Of a stretch of DNA of 64,000 bases, positions 47,402 to 56,739 are shown piece by piece. The notes beneath the pieces are model-generated. The model worked only from the letters and a program-made list of their open reading frames with translations, ran no database searches and was not told where the DNA came from. Within the stretch, counting starts at the first letter, position 1. Each line of letters opens with the position of its first letter. The translations under genes were made by a program, and so were the position numbers. Source of the stretch: Mesorhizobium loti CJ3sym (GTDB taxonomy: Bacteria > Pseudomonadota > Alphaproteobacteria > Rhizobiales > Rhizobiaceae); assembly GCF_000472785.1 (NCBI RefSeq), contig NZ_AXAL01000008.1:234326-298325 (forward strand), read 5' to 3'.

Positions 47402-47524
47402 CAATTGTCCCGTTGGCGTCCGCGGACGGACAGCATCATGAGAGGAAACTTGGGCCTAACATAGGGAGAGCGCCTCCCCTTGCCAAGCATAACAGCACGT
47501 CTGGGTTAAGCTTTCGGCCAACCA

Positions 47525-48919
47525 TCAACCGGCACTATGGCCGCGCCATGGCGGGAGAGGCAGTGGCGACGCGCCGATCAGCCCGGCGACGGCCCGCGCC
47601 GGCGCCAGATCGAAGGACGGCAGGAAGCGGGCAAAAGGCGACACAAGCGGCCGCGAAGCGAACCCTGGCGACCCCGGATCGCCCTGCGGCAATCCAGGGT
47701 TTTCAATGACTTGCCGCAATGCTGGTTCCGCAGCCAACGCGGCGCGCATCAGGCTTGCCGGGGTTTTGCCCGTGTCGACCGCCAGCCGCTTCGCTGCTGT
47801 GGCACCCAACGGCGCGATCAAAAATGGGTCCGACCTGTCGTTCAATGTGATGCGGCGACGGCCATCCCAGACGGCGTTGTCCGTGATCGTCGCAACTGGC
47901 GGCAAACCCCGCGCTTCGCGGCGCAGGAAGATGCCGGCGCGCCGGAAATCGATCACGCTCCGCGACAATGTGGCGCAAAGAAAGCCGTCCTTCAGCCGGC
48001 CGAACAGTGCCTCGCTGCGGGCATGATCCGGCAGCAAGGCAACGCCTCCGGCGGTGGCCAGCAAAATACGCAACGCATAGACGGCCGCGCGGTCGTCGTC
48101 GCTCGACAGCAGGCACGGATCGAGACGGATGAGGCCGATGATTGGCTGGCTGGCGAAGCGATCAATCAGATCGGCGGCATTGGCGCCAAGCTGCCTGCGC
48201 TCTACGGCGGCCTGGGCGGCGAGCAGCAGCGCGTCGTCCATGTGTTCGACACTTTCGCCGGCAAGCGCGGCGCGCACGCGCGGCCGCTCGAAGGCCTCGT
48301 CGATATTGGTCGGATCATCCGCCCAGCCGACCTGTTCGCACCGCAAGAAATCGCGAAGTGCCGAGCGCCGCGTGTCCAGCAGCGGGCGAACGATCCATTC
48401 GCGCCAGTCATAGAGTGTGGCCGGCGCCATGCCGGCAAGCCCACGGCCTGCCATTTCTGCAGACTCCCGGCCATCATCACGCGCTTGCCGCATCAGCACC
48501 GTCTCGGCCTGGTCGTCGGCTGTATGACCGGTCACGATCAGGCCGATGTCTTCGGCACGTGCCGCTTCTGCCAGCAACCGGTAGCGCGCCTCCCGCGCCG
48601 CCGCCGGCAGGCCGGTCGATGGCTTGCGCCCGGACCAGGCCAGAATGCGATGGGCGATGCCGCGCTCCGCGCACAGCTTCGCCACGGCTTGCGCCTCGGC
48701 GGCCGAATTCGTCCGCAAGCCATGGTCGACTGTCACCGCCAGCAGTTTCGCGGACGGCGCGGTTCGGTCGAAATGTCGTTTTAGAAGGAGAAGCAGGGCG
48801 GTCGAGTCGCTGCCGCCAGATACGGCCGCAACGGCGCCGTTGGTAAAATCGATATGCGAAAAAAGGCTCTTCGTGCTGAAAAGAAGATTGGTCGAACGAT
48901 CCGGCTCGCTATCGAGCAT
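47525..48919 (-). CDS. tilS: tRNA(Ile)-lysidine synthase
   Basis: The 464-residue protein has the PP-loop VSGGSDSTALLLLL near the N-terminus, then VTVDHGLR and GHTADDQAETVLMR, typical of TilS. It modifies C34 of the CAU-anticodon tRNA-Ile so that it reads AUA. The ATG shares one base with the cpoB stop (TGATG), so the two are coupled. The 5' position of tilS before ftsH is the usual rhizobial order. Confidence 0.95.
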   Translation of the reverse strand: MLDSEPDRSTNLLFSTKSLFSHIDFTNGAVAAVSGGSDSTALLLLLKRHFDRTAPSAKLLAVTVDHGLRTNSAAEAQAVAKLCAERGIAHRILAWSGRKPSTGLPAAAREARYRLLAEAARAEDIGLIVTGHTADDQAETVLMRQARDDGRESAEMAGRGLAGMAPATLYDWREWIVRPLLDTRRSALRDFLRCEQVGWADDPTNIDEAFERPRVRAALAGESVEHMDDALLLAAQAAVERRQLGANAADLIDRFASQPIIGLIRLDPCLLSSDDDRAAVYALRILLATAGGVALLPDHARSEALFGRLKDGFLCATLSRSVIDFRRAGIFLRREARGLPPVATITDNAVWDGRRRITLNDRSDPFLIAPLGATAAKRLAVDTGKTPASLMRAALAAEPALRQVIENPGLPQGDPGSPGFASRPLVSPFARFLPSFDLAPARAVAGLIGASPLPLPPWRGHSAG

Positions 48920-50043
48920 CAGCAGGCAGCCAGGGCCTTCTCCTGCTTGACGCGCTCCTTGAGTGCATTGGAAACGTCGGGATAACGCTTGCTGACTTCG
49001 CTGAAGGTGGCGCAGGCGACGTCGTGCTGCTTGAGGCCGACCAGCGACACGCCGAGCTTCAAGAGCATGTCGGGAGCCTTCTTGGCCTTGGGGTAGTCCT
49101 TGCTGGCGGCGAGGAAGACCTCGGCCGCATCGCGGTACTTCTGCTGGCCAAGCAGGGACTCACCCAGCCAGTAATGCGCGTCCGCCGTCTTCGCATCCTT
49201 GGGGAAGCGAGAAATATGATCGCGAAAACCCTGTTCGGCGGTGCTGTAGTCGCCCGACAGGATGAACTGATAGGAATTGCGATAGAGCTCTTCCGGGTCC
49301 TTGGTGGAGGGCAGCGCCGCGACCACCGTGCCGTCGGACTTGCTGGCCTTGGCCGGTGCGCCGGTCGCCGGGGCAGTGTCTTGGGCCGCCGCGGCTGCCT
49401 GGGTGTTGCCGTCGGCATCGATCACATTGCCGTTCTTGTCGACGGTGATGGAGCCAAAGGTCTTTTCCGGCGCTCCCGTGCCGGGGATCACCTTGCCGGG
49501 GTCCCCATCGGGCGATTCGACAATGACGTCCTCGACCGTCTTGCCCTCAGAGGATGCAGCGGCGGTGCCATCGGCGGGCGCGGCACCGGCATCGGCCGGC
49601 GCCTGGGTTGCCGGGGCCGAAGCCATGTTGGTGTTGGTGTCGGTGGTTGCGTCGGACTTCTTCTTCGGTGCCGCCGGTGCCTGTCCGCCCTGCGTGCCGC
49701 CTTCCAACTGCTGGAAGCGGAACTCGTTGTCTTCCTGCTGCTTGCGGATCTGCTCCTGCATCTGCAGGACCTGGAAATTGAGTTCCTCGATCTTGCCGTT
49801 CATCTGCCGCAGCTGGTCTTCCAGGCTGGTGACGGCAGCAGGATCGGACTGCACCATCTGAACCTGATCGGGCTTCTTCTTTTCACCGAAAAGCTTGGGC
49901 AGTTCGATGCTGGGCAGATGGAAAGAAAAGCCGCTGTCGGTTGATTGCCCTGTGCCGCTTGCTTCCAGGCCGCTGGCCGGGGCGGTGACGCCTGATAGGA
50001 GCAGCAGCGCAAGTGTGCCGCTCAGAACCGATCTCAAATGCAT
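48919..50043 (-). CDS. cpoB: Cell division coordinator CpoB (YbgF), Tol-Pal accessory protein
   Basis: The 374-residue protein has a signal peptide of about 24 residues, a short coiled coil (SLEDQLRQMNGKIEELNF, then QMQEQIRKQQEDNEF), a long Ala/Pro/Thr-rich linker, and a C-terminal TPR array (LYRNSYQFILSGDYSTAEQGF, AHYWLGESLLGQQKYRDAAE). In E. coli it binds TolA and PBP1B and links outer-membrane constriction to septal peptidoglycan synthesis. GAGAGG precedes the ATG at 50043. It follows pal after a terminator. Confidence 0.93.
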   Translation of the reverse strand: MHLRSVLSGTLALLLLSGVTAPASGLEASGTGQSTDSGFSFHLPSIELPKLFGEKKKPDQVQMVQSDPAAVTSLEDQLRQMNGKIEELNFQVLQMQEQIRKQQEDNEFRFQQLEGGTQGGQAPAAPKKKSDATTDTNTNMASAPATQAPADAGAAPADGTAAASSEGKTVEDVIVESPDGDPGKVIPGTGAPEKTFGSITVDKNGNVIDADGNTQAAAAAQDTAPATGAPAKASKSDGTVVAALPSTKDPEELYRNSYQFILSGDYSTAEQGFRDHISRFPKDAKTADAHYWLGESLLGQQKYRDAAEVFLAASKDYPKAKKAPDMLLKLGVSLVGLKQHDVACATFSEVSKRYPDVSNALKERVKQEKALAAC

Positions 50044-50171
50044 GTGCCTCTCGCCGTGTGTCGTTGGTCTGTTGCGCGCCTTCCAACCAGAATGGGACCA
50101 GCCAAGCGCCCTCGGCTCATAGCAGGGCGCGAGACTTCGGCCAAATTTTGTTTCAGGTGTCCGGATATGAA

Positions 50172-50195
50172 AAAGGCGGCCCGCAGGCCGCCTTT
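50172..50195 (-). terminator. Terminator between pal and cpoB
   Basis: AAAGGCGGCC at 50172-50181 pairs perfectly with GGCCGCCTTT at 50186-50195 around a 4-nt loop, followed on the minus strand by TTTCATATCC. It lies 28 nt after the pal stop, so cpoB needs read-through or its own promoter. Confidence 0.88.
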
Positions 50196-50222
50196 CGCAA
50201 AGCTGTGTTGTATTTTTGTCGA

Positions 50223-50729
50223 TCAGGAACCGGCGCCGCTGAGCGTGGTTACCGCGCGGCGGTTCTGCGACCAGCAGGAGATGTCGTCGCACACCGCGAC
50301 CGGACGCTCCTTGCCGTAGGAAATGGTCTTCAGGCGGCTTGCCGAAACGCCCTTGGAAACCAGGAAGTCGCGGGTGGCGGCGGCACGGCGGGCACCGAGG
50401 GCCAGATTGTATTCGCGCGTACCGCGCTCGTCGGCATGACCTTCGACGACGATGGCATACTGCTTGTACTGGTTCAGCCACTGGGCCTGGCGCGAAAGCG
50501 TCGTCTGTGCGTCGGCACGGATCGAGGTTGAGTCCGTGTCAAAGAAGATGCGGTCGCCGATGTTGACGGTGAAGTCCTGCGCAGAGCCGGGCGTTGCAGC
50601 ACCCGCGCCATTGAGGCCAAGGTCGGCGGCGTTGTTCGGCGTCTTCTTCGAGGCGCAACCGGTGATGGCCAGCATCGCCACCAGCGCGATCATGACCGGG
50701 TTTCTGGTAAGTGCTGCGATACGGCCCAT
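50223..50729 (-). CDS. pal: Peptidoglycan-associated lipoprotein Pal
   Basis: The 168-residue lipoprotein has lipobox ITGC with Cys25 and an OmpA-like peptidoglycan-binding domain (FTVNIGDRIFFDTDS, then EGHADERGTREYNLALGARRA). Pal tethers the outer membrane to peptidoglycan and is moved to the septum by TolQRAB. GGAGAGGCGGC precedes the ATG at 50729; the upstream frame is not conserved in style. Two extra cysteines occur near the C-terminus (VCDDISCW), as is common in rhizobial Pal. Confidence 0.96.
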   Translation of the reverse strand: MGRIAALTRNPVMIALVAMLAITGCASKKTPNNAADLGLNGAGAATPGSAQDFTVNIGDRIFFDTDSTSIRADAQTTLSRQAQWLNQYKQYAIVVEGHADERGTREYNLALGARRAAATRDFLVSKGVSASRLKTISYGKERPVAVCDDISCWSQNRRAVTTLSGAGS

Positions 50730-50937
50730 GCCGCCTCTCCTTCGTATTTCGAGTGATCGTATTCGAGTGATTTCGTTGATCACCCAGTAACCACGTTTGG
50801 GTTAACCCGCATTCAAGAAACACGGTTAATATTAGGTTTAGGCTGGTTTAGGTTGCCCGTCCGCAACCTCTTGATCCGAGGCCACAGTTGGCGCGGACCC
50901 TAGGCGGAAATGCGGCCAAAACGCGACCAATGCATGG

Positions 50938-50962
50938 AAAAGGGGCCGAAACGGCCCCTTTT
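50938..50962 (-). terminator. Terminator of tolB
   Basis: AAAAGGGGCCG at 50938-50948 pairs with CGGCCCCTTTT at 50952-50962 around AAA; the minus strand reads into TTTTCC. It lies 26 nt after the tolB stop. The rest of the pal-tolB gap holds TTAAC half-sites and probably the pal promoter. Confidence 0.88.
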
Positions 50963-50988
50963 CAGCATGTGTGGCAATTCAGCCGAAC

Positions 50989-52293
50989 CTATTCCAACAA
51001 CGGCGACCAGGCGGGGTCGGAGGCGAAGTTCGCCGTTGGGATCGGCTGCTCGTTGCGGCCGGTAAGGTCGACCGACACAAGCTTGGGTCCGCCAGCCGAA
51101 TCGCGGAAGAACATCAGCACGCGGCCATTCGGCGCCCAGGTCGGCCCTTCCTGCTGGAAGCCGGACGACAGGATGCGCTCGCCCGAGCCGTCGGTCTTCA
51201 TGACGCCGATCTGGAATTCGCCGCCGGTCTGTTTGGTGAAGGCGATGAGATCGCCGCGCGGCGACCATACCGGCGTCGAATAGACGCCGTCGCCAAAAGA
51301 GATGCGGGTCTGGCCCGAACCATCTGCGCCCATCACATAGATCTGGGCGCGGCCGCCGCGGTCGGAGGTGAACACCACCTTGCTACCGTCGGGCGAATAG
51401 GACGGCGAAGTATCGATGGCGGTCGAGTTGGTCAGCCGCGTCGTCGAGCGGCTGCGCAGGTCCATGGCGAAGATGTTGGAATTGCCGTCGTCGCGCAGCA
51501 GGCTCATGATCACCTTCTGGCCGTCGGGCGAGAAGCGCGGCGCAAACGTCATGCCGGGGAAATTGCCGACCAGTTCGCGCTGCCCGGTCTCGATCTGCAA
51601 GAGATAGACCCGTGGCTGGCCACTTTCATACGACATGTAAGTGATTTCCTGCCGGTTCGGCGAGAAGCGCGGCGTCAGCACGATCGACTTGCCGTCCGAG
51701 AGGTAGCGGACATTGGCGCCGTCCTGATCCATGATCGCCAGACGCTTCTTGCGCGCATTCTTGGCACCGGACTCGTCGATGAACACGACACGCGTGTCGA
51801 AATAGCCCTTCTCGCCGGTGATCTTCTCATAGATCGCATCGGCGATGATGTGCGCGACGCGGCGCTGATTGGCGTCGTTGGCGAAAAACTGCTCTCCGGC
51901 CAACTGCGTGTTGCCAAAAATATCCCACAGCCGGTACTGGGCGCGGATGCGGCCATCCGCTTCCTTGCTGACGCTTCCGGTCACCAGTGCCTGCGCGTTG
52001 ATGACCTTCCAGTCTTCATAGCGTGGGGGCGCGTCCGGGTTCGTGATCTTTTCGACAAAGGCCGCCTTGTCGATCGGCGCGAACAGTCCTGACCGTTTCA
52101 GATCGGCTGTGACGATTGCCGATATCTGCGCTCCGAGCTCTCCCTGAAAGTCGGGGATGGCGATCGGCATCGGCTCGACATTGCCTTTGTTGACGTTGAG
52201 CTCGAGGGTTGCCCGAGCAGGCAAGGTGGCGACAGAAATTATGCCCATCGCCATCGCGGCGACCATCAGGAGCGGCTTGAGGATGGATTTCAT
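50989..52293 (-). CDS. tolB: Tol-Pal system periplasmic protein TolB
   Basis: The 434-residue protein has a signal peptide (ending ARA near residue 28), an N-terminal domain that receives TolA ([21 protein letters not shown]) and a C-terminal six-bladed beta-propeller made of repeats such as [12 protein letters not shown] and [17 protein letters not shown]. It shuttles between TolA and Pal. The gene follows tolA by 38 nt. Confidence 0.96.
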   Translation of the reverse strand: MKSILKPLLMVAAMAMGIISVATLPARATLELNVNKGNVEPMPIAIPDFQGELGAQISAIVTADLKRSGLFAPIDKAAFVEKITNPDAPPRYEDWKVINAQALVTGSVSKEADGRIRAQYRLWDIFGNTQLAGEQFFANDANQRRVAHIIADAIYEKITGEKGYFDTRVVFIDESGAKNARKKRLAIMDQDGANVRYLSDGKSIVLTPRFSPNRQEITYMSYESGQPRVYLLQIETGQRELVGNFPGMTFAPRFSPDGQKVIMSLLRDDGNSNIFAMDLRSRSTTRLTNSTAIDTSPSYSPDGSKVVFTSDRGGRAQIYVMGADGSGQTRISFGDGVYSTPVWSPRGDLIAFTKQTGGEFQIGVMKTDGSGERILSSGFQQEGPTWAPNGRVLMFFRDSAGGPKLVSVDLTGRNEQPIPTANFASDPAWSPLLE

Positions 52294-52331
52294 GTCTTCT
52301 CGCTTCTCTTGCTGATTTTTGGGTGCTCAGG

Positions 52332-53489
52332 CTAAAGGCCAAGCATCGCTCTTGGATCGAAGTTGACGCGGACGTCAGACCATATGTCCTGCTTCCCCGC
52401 GGGAACCTGCAAACCGGCAACGTCACATTTCTGCACGGCGCGAACCGCGCTGGCGTCGAATTGAGGGTTGCCGCTGGACTTTTCGACAGTCGGGCGGCCT
52501 TCCAGCTTGCCCGATGCGTCCAGGTTGAAGCGGATGACCACAGTGAAATCCTCGGACCCTTCGAGGCCGACCGGAAGGGTCCAGCAATGACCTAGCTGAT
52601 CTTCCAGCGCCCCTTGCTCCGACTTCGACAGCTTCTGGCCCTGGTCTTTGTCACCACCCAGCGAGGCCTGCTGCGTCGAGCGCTTGGCGCCGCCACCGGA
52701 TGGCTTCTGCTTGTCGAGGAGCGCGGTGATCTCGTCGGCGTTGAACTGCTTGTCATCCGACTTCGGCTTGGATGACGCGTCCTTGACCGGCTTGTCGGCA
52801 TCCTTGCGGTCCGGCGCCTTGGCGCTTTCGGCCTGTGCCGGCTGCGGCTTTGGCCGCGCTTCCGGTGCCGGCGCCGAACTCGGCAGCTGCGTCTCTTCGG
52901 TGGGCGGATCCTTGGCTATTGCCTCGGCGACGGCATCCGGCTTCACCTCGGGTGTCGGGTCTATTGCCGCGGTCTTGTCCTGCGGCGGCGGGGTCGGCGC
53001 CGGCTTGGCCGGCGTCGGCTTGGGCTCGGTCTGCTTGACCGGCTCGGGCTTGACCTCTTCCTTGGGCGTCGGCGCCGGCGCCACTTCCGTCGCCGGAATG
53101 GGCTTCGGTTTTTCCTGCGGCTTCGGCACGTCCTCGGGTTTCGGCTTCTCGATTGGGGTCGGCGCGGGCGGCGGTGCCGAGGTCGTATCGACCGGCTTCG
53201 GCTTGGCTTCCGGGGTTATCGGCTTGTCGGTGTCGACAGTGTTTTCGCCGACCTTCTGCGCGACCGGCACGATATCGGGCCGCTGTGTCGGCAACGGCGC
53301 CGGCTTTTCATGCATCACGGCCTTCTTGTCGCCCTGCAGCGTCTGCGCGACGGCTTCCGTCGGCACGATCTCGACCGCCACCGACTCGACGTCGGCGGAC
53401 GGCAACGCGGCCGGCGCCGACAGCGTGAACAGGCCGAAGGCCAGCGCCGCCGTATGCAGGATCACCGATGTGGTGAGGCCGGTCTTCAT
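52332..53489 (-). CDS. tolA: TolA: energy-transducing periplasm-spanning protein
   Basis: The 385-residue protein has one N-terminal membrane helix (LTTSVILHTAALAFGLFTL), a long Pro/Lys/Glu-rich periplasmic arm (residues ~60-280), and a C-terminal TonB/TolA-like domain (HCWTLPVGLEGSEDFTVVIRFNLD). It couples TolQR to TolB-Pal. The arm is proline-rich rather than the alanine-rich helix of E. coli TolA, as usual in alphaproteobacteria. Confidence 0.93.
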   Translation of the reverse strand: MKTGLTTSVILHTAALAFGLFTLSAPAALPSADVESVAVEIVPTEAVAQTLQGDKKAVMHEKPAPLPTQRPDIVPVAQKVGENTVDTDKPITPEAKPKPVDTTSAPPPAPTPIEKPKPEDVPKPQEKPKPIPATEVAPAPTPKEEVKPEPVKQTEPKPTPAKPAPTPPPQDKTAAIDPTPEVKPDAVAEAIAKDPPTEETQLPSSAPAPEARPKPQPAQAESAKAPDRKDADKPVKDASSKPKSDDKQFNADEITALLDKQKPSGGGAKRSTQQASLGGDKDQGQKLSKSEQGALEDQLGHCWTLPVGLEGSEDFTVVIRFNLDASGKLEGRPTVEKSSGNPQFDASAVRAVQKCDVAGLQVPAGKQDIWSDVRVNFDPRAMLGL

Positions 53490-53496
53490 CGTGGGT

Positions 53497-53949
53497 CTAC
53501 TGATCCTGTTCCTGCAGTGAAACCAGACCGATGTTCTTGTAGCCAGCGGCCGAAATGCGAGCCATGACCTTCATCGCAGTGCCATAGTCGGTGGACTTGT
53601 CGCCACGGATGAAGATGCGCTCTTCATAACCGGTCTTCGAAATCGCCTGCAGCTTGGCCACCAGTTCCTCGATCGGAATTTCGGTTTCCTGCAGAAAGAT
53701 CTTGCCGGAGGCATCGATCGAGACGGTGATCGGCTGCGTGTCGGCATTCATCGCCTTGGCCTGCGTGTCCGGCAGGTCGATCGGCACGCCGACGGTGAGC
53801 ATGGGTGCGGCAACCATGAAGATGATCAGCAGCACCAGCATCACGTCGACCATCGGCGTGACGTTGATTTCCGACATCAGCGCATGGTGACGGCCGCGCC
53901 GCCTGTGGCCGCGCCCGCCGCGTCCTCCCATGCCTACGGACATACCCAT
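53497..53949 (-). CDS. tolR: TolR: proton channel component
   Basis: The 150-residue protein has a glycine/arginine-rich N-terminus, a single membrane helix with the essential Asp (EINVTPMVDVMLVLLIIFMV) and an ExbD/TolR periplasmic domain. With TolQ it forms the proton-driven motor for the Tol system. It lies 7 nt before tolA and 11 nt after tolQ. Confidence 0.95.
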   Translation of the reverse strand: MGMSVGMGGRGGRGHRRRGRHHALMSEINVTPMVDVMLVLLIIFMVAAPMLTVGVPIDLPDTQAKAMNADTQPITVSIDASGKIFLQETEIPIEELVAKLQAISKTGYEERIFIRGDKSTDYGTAMKVMARISAAGYKNIGLVSLQEQDQ

Positions 53950-53960
53950 CTCGTTACTCC

Positions 53961-54671
53961 TCAGGCCTTGGGCGCGACTTTTTCATCGATTTGGCGCGAG
54001 AGTATGGCGGAGAACTCGTCTGAGAACCCTTCCATGCGCACAGCGATCTTGCTCGCATCCGATGACAGCTTGTTATAGGCGATGACGGCGGGAATAGCGG
54101 CAAGCAGGCCAATGGCCGTCGCCAGCAGCGCTTCCGCGATGCCGGGCGCAACCACAGCGAGGCTGGTGTTCTTGGATCCGGCGATCGCCTGGAACGAGGT
54201 CATGATGCCGATGACCGTGCCAAACAGGCCGATAAAGGGTGCGGCCGAGCCCGTGGTGGCGAGGAAGCCGAGACGGCCCTCAAGCTTCTCCATCTCGCGG
54301 GTCAGCGCAAGGTCCATCGCCTTGTCGATGCGGGTCTGCAGCCCGAGCGGCGTTTTGGCGCCCTTCTCGAAACTCTTCTTCCACTCACGCATGGCAGCAA
54401 CGAAAATGGCGCCCATGCCTGAGGTCTTGCGGTCGGCGAGCGTGCGGTAGAGCTCCTCCAGCGACTGTCCTGACCAGAAGACCTGCTCGAAGCGGTTGAG
54501 CGCCAGCCGCATGCGGCCATAGGAGACGAGCTTGTCGACGATGATCGCCCAGGTCCAGACGGAGGCGCAGAGCAAGCCGATCATGACCAGCTTGACCACC
54601 CAGCTGGCCGAAAGGAACAGCGACCAAACCGACAATTGCGCGCCCGGATCGGCGAGTGCGATATTTTCCAT
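53961..54671 (-). CDS. tolQ: TolQ: proton channel component
   Basis: The 236-residue protein has three membrane helices (VKLVMIGLLCASVWTWAIIV; then two late ones, TGSAAPFIGLFGTVIGIM and ALLATAIGLLAAIPAVIAYN) and the conserved MotA/ExbB segment. It is first of tolQRAB. I start at MENIALADPG (54671) because the 17 codons upstream have no TolQ character. A near-match to the CtrA box lies about 190 nt upstream. Confidence 0.95.
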   Translation of the reverse strand: MENIALADPGAQLSVWSLFLSASWVVKLVMIGLLCASVWTWAIIVDKLVSYGRMRLALNRFEQVFWSGQSLEELYRTLADRKTSGMGAIFVAAMREWKKSFEKGAKTPLGLQTRIDKAMDLALTREMEKLEGRLGFLATTGSAAPFIGLFGTVIGIMTSFQAIAGSKNTSLAVVAPGIAEALLATAIGLLAAIPAVIAYNKLSSDASKIAVRMEGFSDEFSAILSRQIDEKVAPKA

Positions 54672-54859
54672 CGTTACGTCCTTAAGATTTTCCGGGCAAA
54701 GCTGGCGGCTGGCCCATGGCATCCCTTGTGGTCGGTTCGCACGAAGCTACCGTGACAACCCCAAACTGTGCCGTTAGCGGCCTTTTCGGGGCAAATATTG
54801 GTGAAAGGAAGGCGCAGGATCGCGCCAATCTTCGCCAATCTCTTCATGAACCGTTATGG

Positions 54860-54874
54860 TTAAGGATGGGTTAG
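54860..54874. promoter_or_regulatory. Weak CtrA-type box between ybgC and tolQ
   Basis: TTAA-GGATGGG-TTAG at 54860-54874 has the correct half-site spacing with one mismatch in the second half-site. It lies 189-203 nt before the tolQ start, inside the 271-nt gap. Confidence 0.3.
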
Positions 54875-54942
54875 TAAATAAGGCGCGGCGCATTGCCGCG
54901 CCCGAGGCGGGGCAGATACAACACCCGGCCGTCGCATGCCGT

Positions 54943-55425
54943 CTAATCGGCAGCAGGGAAAACCCGAGGCATGAAGGACGCGACCCATTCCTTGGGGAAG
55001 CGCCTTGGCCGGCCATTCTCGCCGATGATCGCCGCCTCCACCTTGGCCTCGACCAAAACCTCGTTGCCGCGTTTGAGTTGCTGCGCCATGAAGATGCGCG
55101 CGCCGGAAATGGTGTCGGTGCGGGTGTCGACGGTCAGGATATCGTCGATGCGGGCGGGGCTGCGGAAGTCGATCTCCATGCGGCGCACCACCCAGACGAT
55201 CTTCTCGCCATGCTTGCCGTCGGCAAGTTCCGTGTGATGGACGCCGGTGAGCCTGAGATAGTCGGAGCGGCCGCGCTCGAGGAATTCGAGATAGCGCGCG
55301 TGGTAGACGACACCGGAGAAGTCGGTGTCAGCATAATAGACCCGCGCCATCAGCCGGTGGCCGAATTCGGTCAGCGCCCCGGAAATCCCGGCCAGTAATG
55401 TCGCCGATTCACCATGATCGTCCAT
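54943..55425 (-). CDS. ybgC: Tol-Pal-associated acyl-CoA thioesterase YbgC
   Basis: The 160-residue hotdog-fold thioesterase has the catalytic YYADTDFSGVVYHARYLEF segment (DTD at residues 33-35). It hydrolyses acyl-CoA and is thought to work in phospholipid metabolism at the inner membrane. AAGGAAGCGCA precedes the ATG at 55425. The gene heads the tol-pal cluster, with 271 nt before tolQ. Confidence 0.94.
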   Translation of the reverse strand: MDDHGESATLLAGISGALTEFGHRLMARVYYADTDFSGVVYHARYLEFLERGRSDYLRLTGVHHTELADGKHGEKIVWVVRRMEIDFRSPARIDDILTVDTRTDTISGARIFMAQQLKRGNEVLVEAKVEAAIIGENGRPRRFPKEWVASFMPRVFPAAD

Positions 55426-55500
55426 TGCGCTTCCTTTTTCAGTCGCGACGGGCCACCTGTTCCCTACGTGACACGGCATCGGATGGCACTGTTGAGGGCG

Positions 55501-56733
55501 ATGATCAAGAGTTTGATGGCGGCGCTGTTTGTGCTGGTGGCCTTGGCGCTGCCTGGGCAGGCGGCGAGCTTCACCATGAAGCGCGGCCTCAATCTCGACC
55601 AGTGGGTCACCTGGCCCGGCGAAGACCGGTGGGGCGACGCCAAGGCGATCCTGCCTTATCCGGAATGGCGAAAGTTCCTCAAGGAGGATGATCTCAAGGC
55701 ACTGAAGGACGCGGGCTTCGATTTCCTGCGCATGCCCGTCGATCCCTCGCCTTTCCTGTCCGATCAGACCACGGCCCTGCGCGACGATCTCTACGCCAGC
55801 GTGCTGGACTCGGTACGCATGATCAACCGCGCCGGCCTGAAGGTGATCGTCGACATGCATCTGATCCCGGCCGGCGGCAGCCGCAAGATCGGCATGGCCG
55901 AGGTGATGGACGATCCGCAGACCTTCGACCGCTATGTCGACATGGTGCGCAAGATGGGCCGTACCCTGGCCGGCGAGGATCCTCAAAAGGTCGCCTTCGA
56001 ATTGATGAACGAACCGATCGTCGACTGCGACAGCGACGGCACCAGCCTGTGGCCTGACCGCCAGCGCAAACTGTTCGCCGCGGCACGATCCTCGGCGACG
56101 AAGTTGACCCTGGTCCTGACCGGCGCCTGCTATTCCGCCGCTTCGGCGTTGGAGAAGATCGATCCCAAGGCTATCCCCGACGACAACGTCATCTGGACCT
56201 TCCATTCCTACGATCCGTTCCTGCTCACCCATCAGGGTGCGACCTGGGCCGGCGACTTCATCCCCTATGTGACCGGCCTGCCCTATCCGCTGACCGCGGT
56301 GCCCAAGGCGCAACTCGACGTGACGCTCGACACCATCCGCGCCCGGATCAAGGCCGAGGCGCCGTGGACACGGCAGAGCGGCCTGCTGGCCTATCTCGAC
56401 GAGCAGGTTGCCAGCATGGACAGCCCCGACAAGCTGCTTGGCCTGATGGATGCGCCGTTCAGGAAGGTCGAGGCATGGGCGAAGGCCAATGGCATCAAGC
56501 CCGAAAACATTACGCTGGGCGAGTTCGGCATGATCCGCCAGGAATACGGCAACGTCTATGTCATGCCACCTGAATACCGCGCTGCGTATGTGAGGGACAT
56601 GATCACACGCGCCGAAGCGTACGGCTTCTCCTGGTCGGTGTGGAGCTATGGCGGCGCCTTCGGCATCGTCGACGCCTTCAACGGCGACAAGGCCGAGCCG
56701 GATGTGATGGACGTAATCCGCTCACTCCACTGA
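55501..56733 (+). CDS. Secreted glycoside hydrolase family 5 (cellulase-like) enzyme
   Basis: The 410-residue protein has a signal peptide (MIKSLMAALFVLVALALPGQ, cleavage after QAA) and a TIM-barrel GH5 catalytic domain. The acid/base is Glu171 in LMNEP and the nucleophile Glu341 in ITLGEFG. Rhizobial members include endoglucanases and beta-glucan-active enzymes. An alternative start at 55483 is possible. It is divergent from ybgC with the starts only 75 nt apart, and converges with the phosphoesterase gene with 6 nt between stops. Confidence 0.9.
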   Translation: MIKSLMAALFVLVALALPGQAASFTMKRGLNLDQWVTWPGEDRWGDAKAILPYPEWRKFLKEDDLKALKDAGFDFLRMPVDPSPFLSDQTTALRDDLYASVLDSVRMINRAGLKVIVDMHLIPAGGSRKIGMAEVMDDPQTFDRYVDMVRKMGRTLAGEDPQKVAFELMNEPIVDCDSDGTSLWPDRQRKLFAAARSSATKLTLVLTGACYSAASALEKIDPKAIPDDNVIWTFHSYDPFLLTHQGATWAGDFIPYVTGLPYPLTAVPKAQLDVTLDTIRARIKAEAPWTRQSGLLAYLDEQVASMDSPDKLLGLMDAPFRKVEAWAKANGIKPENITLGEFGMIRQEYGNVYVMPPEYRAAYVRDMITRAEAYGFSWSVWSYGGAFGIVDAFNGDKAEPDVMDVIRSLH

Positions 56734-56739
56734 GGCAGA

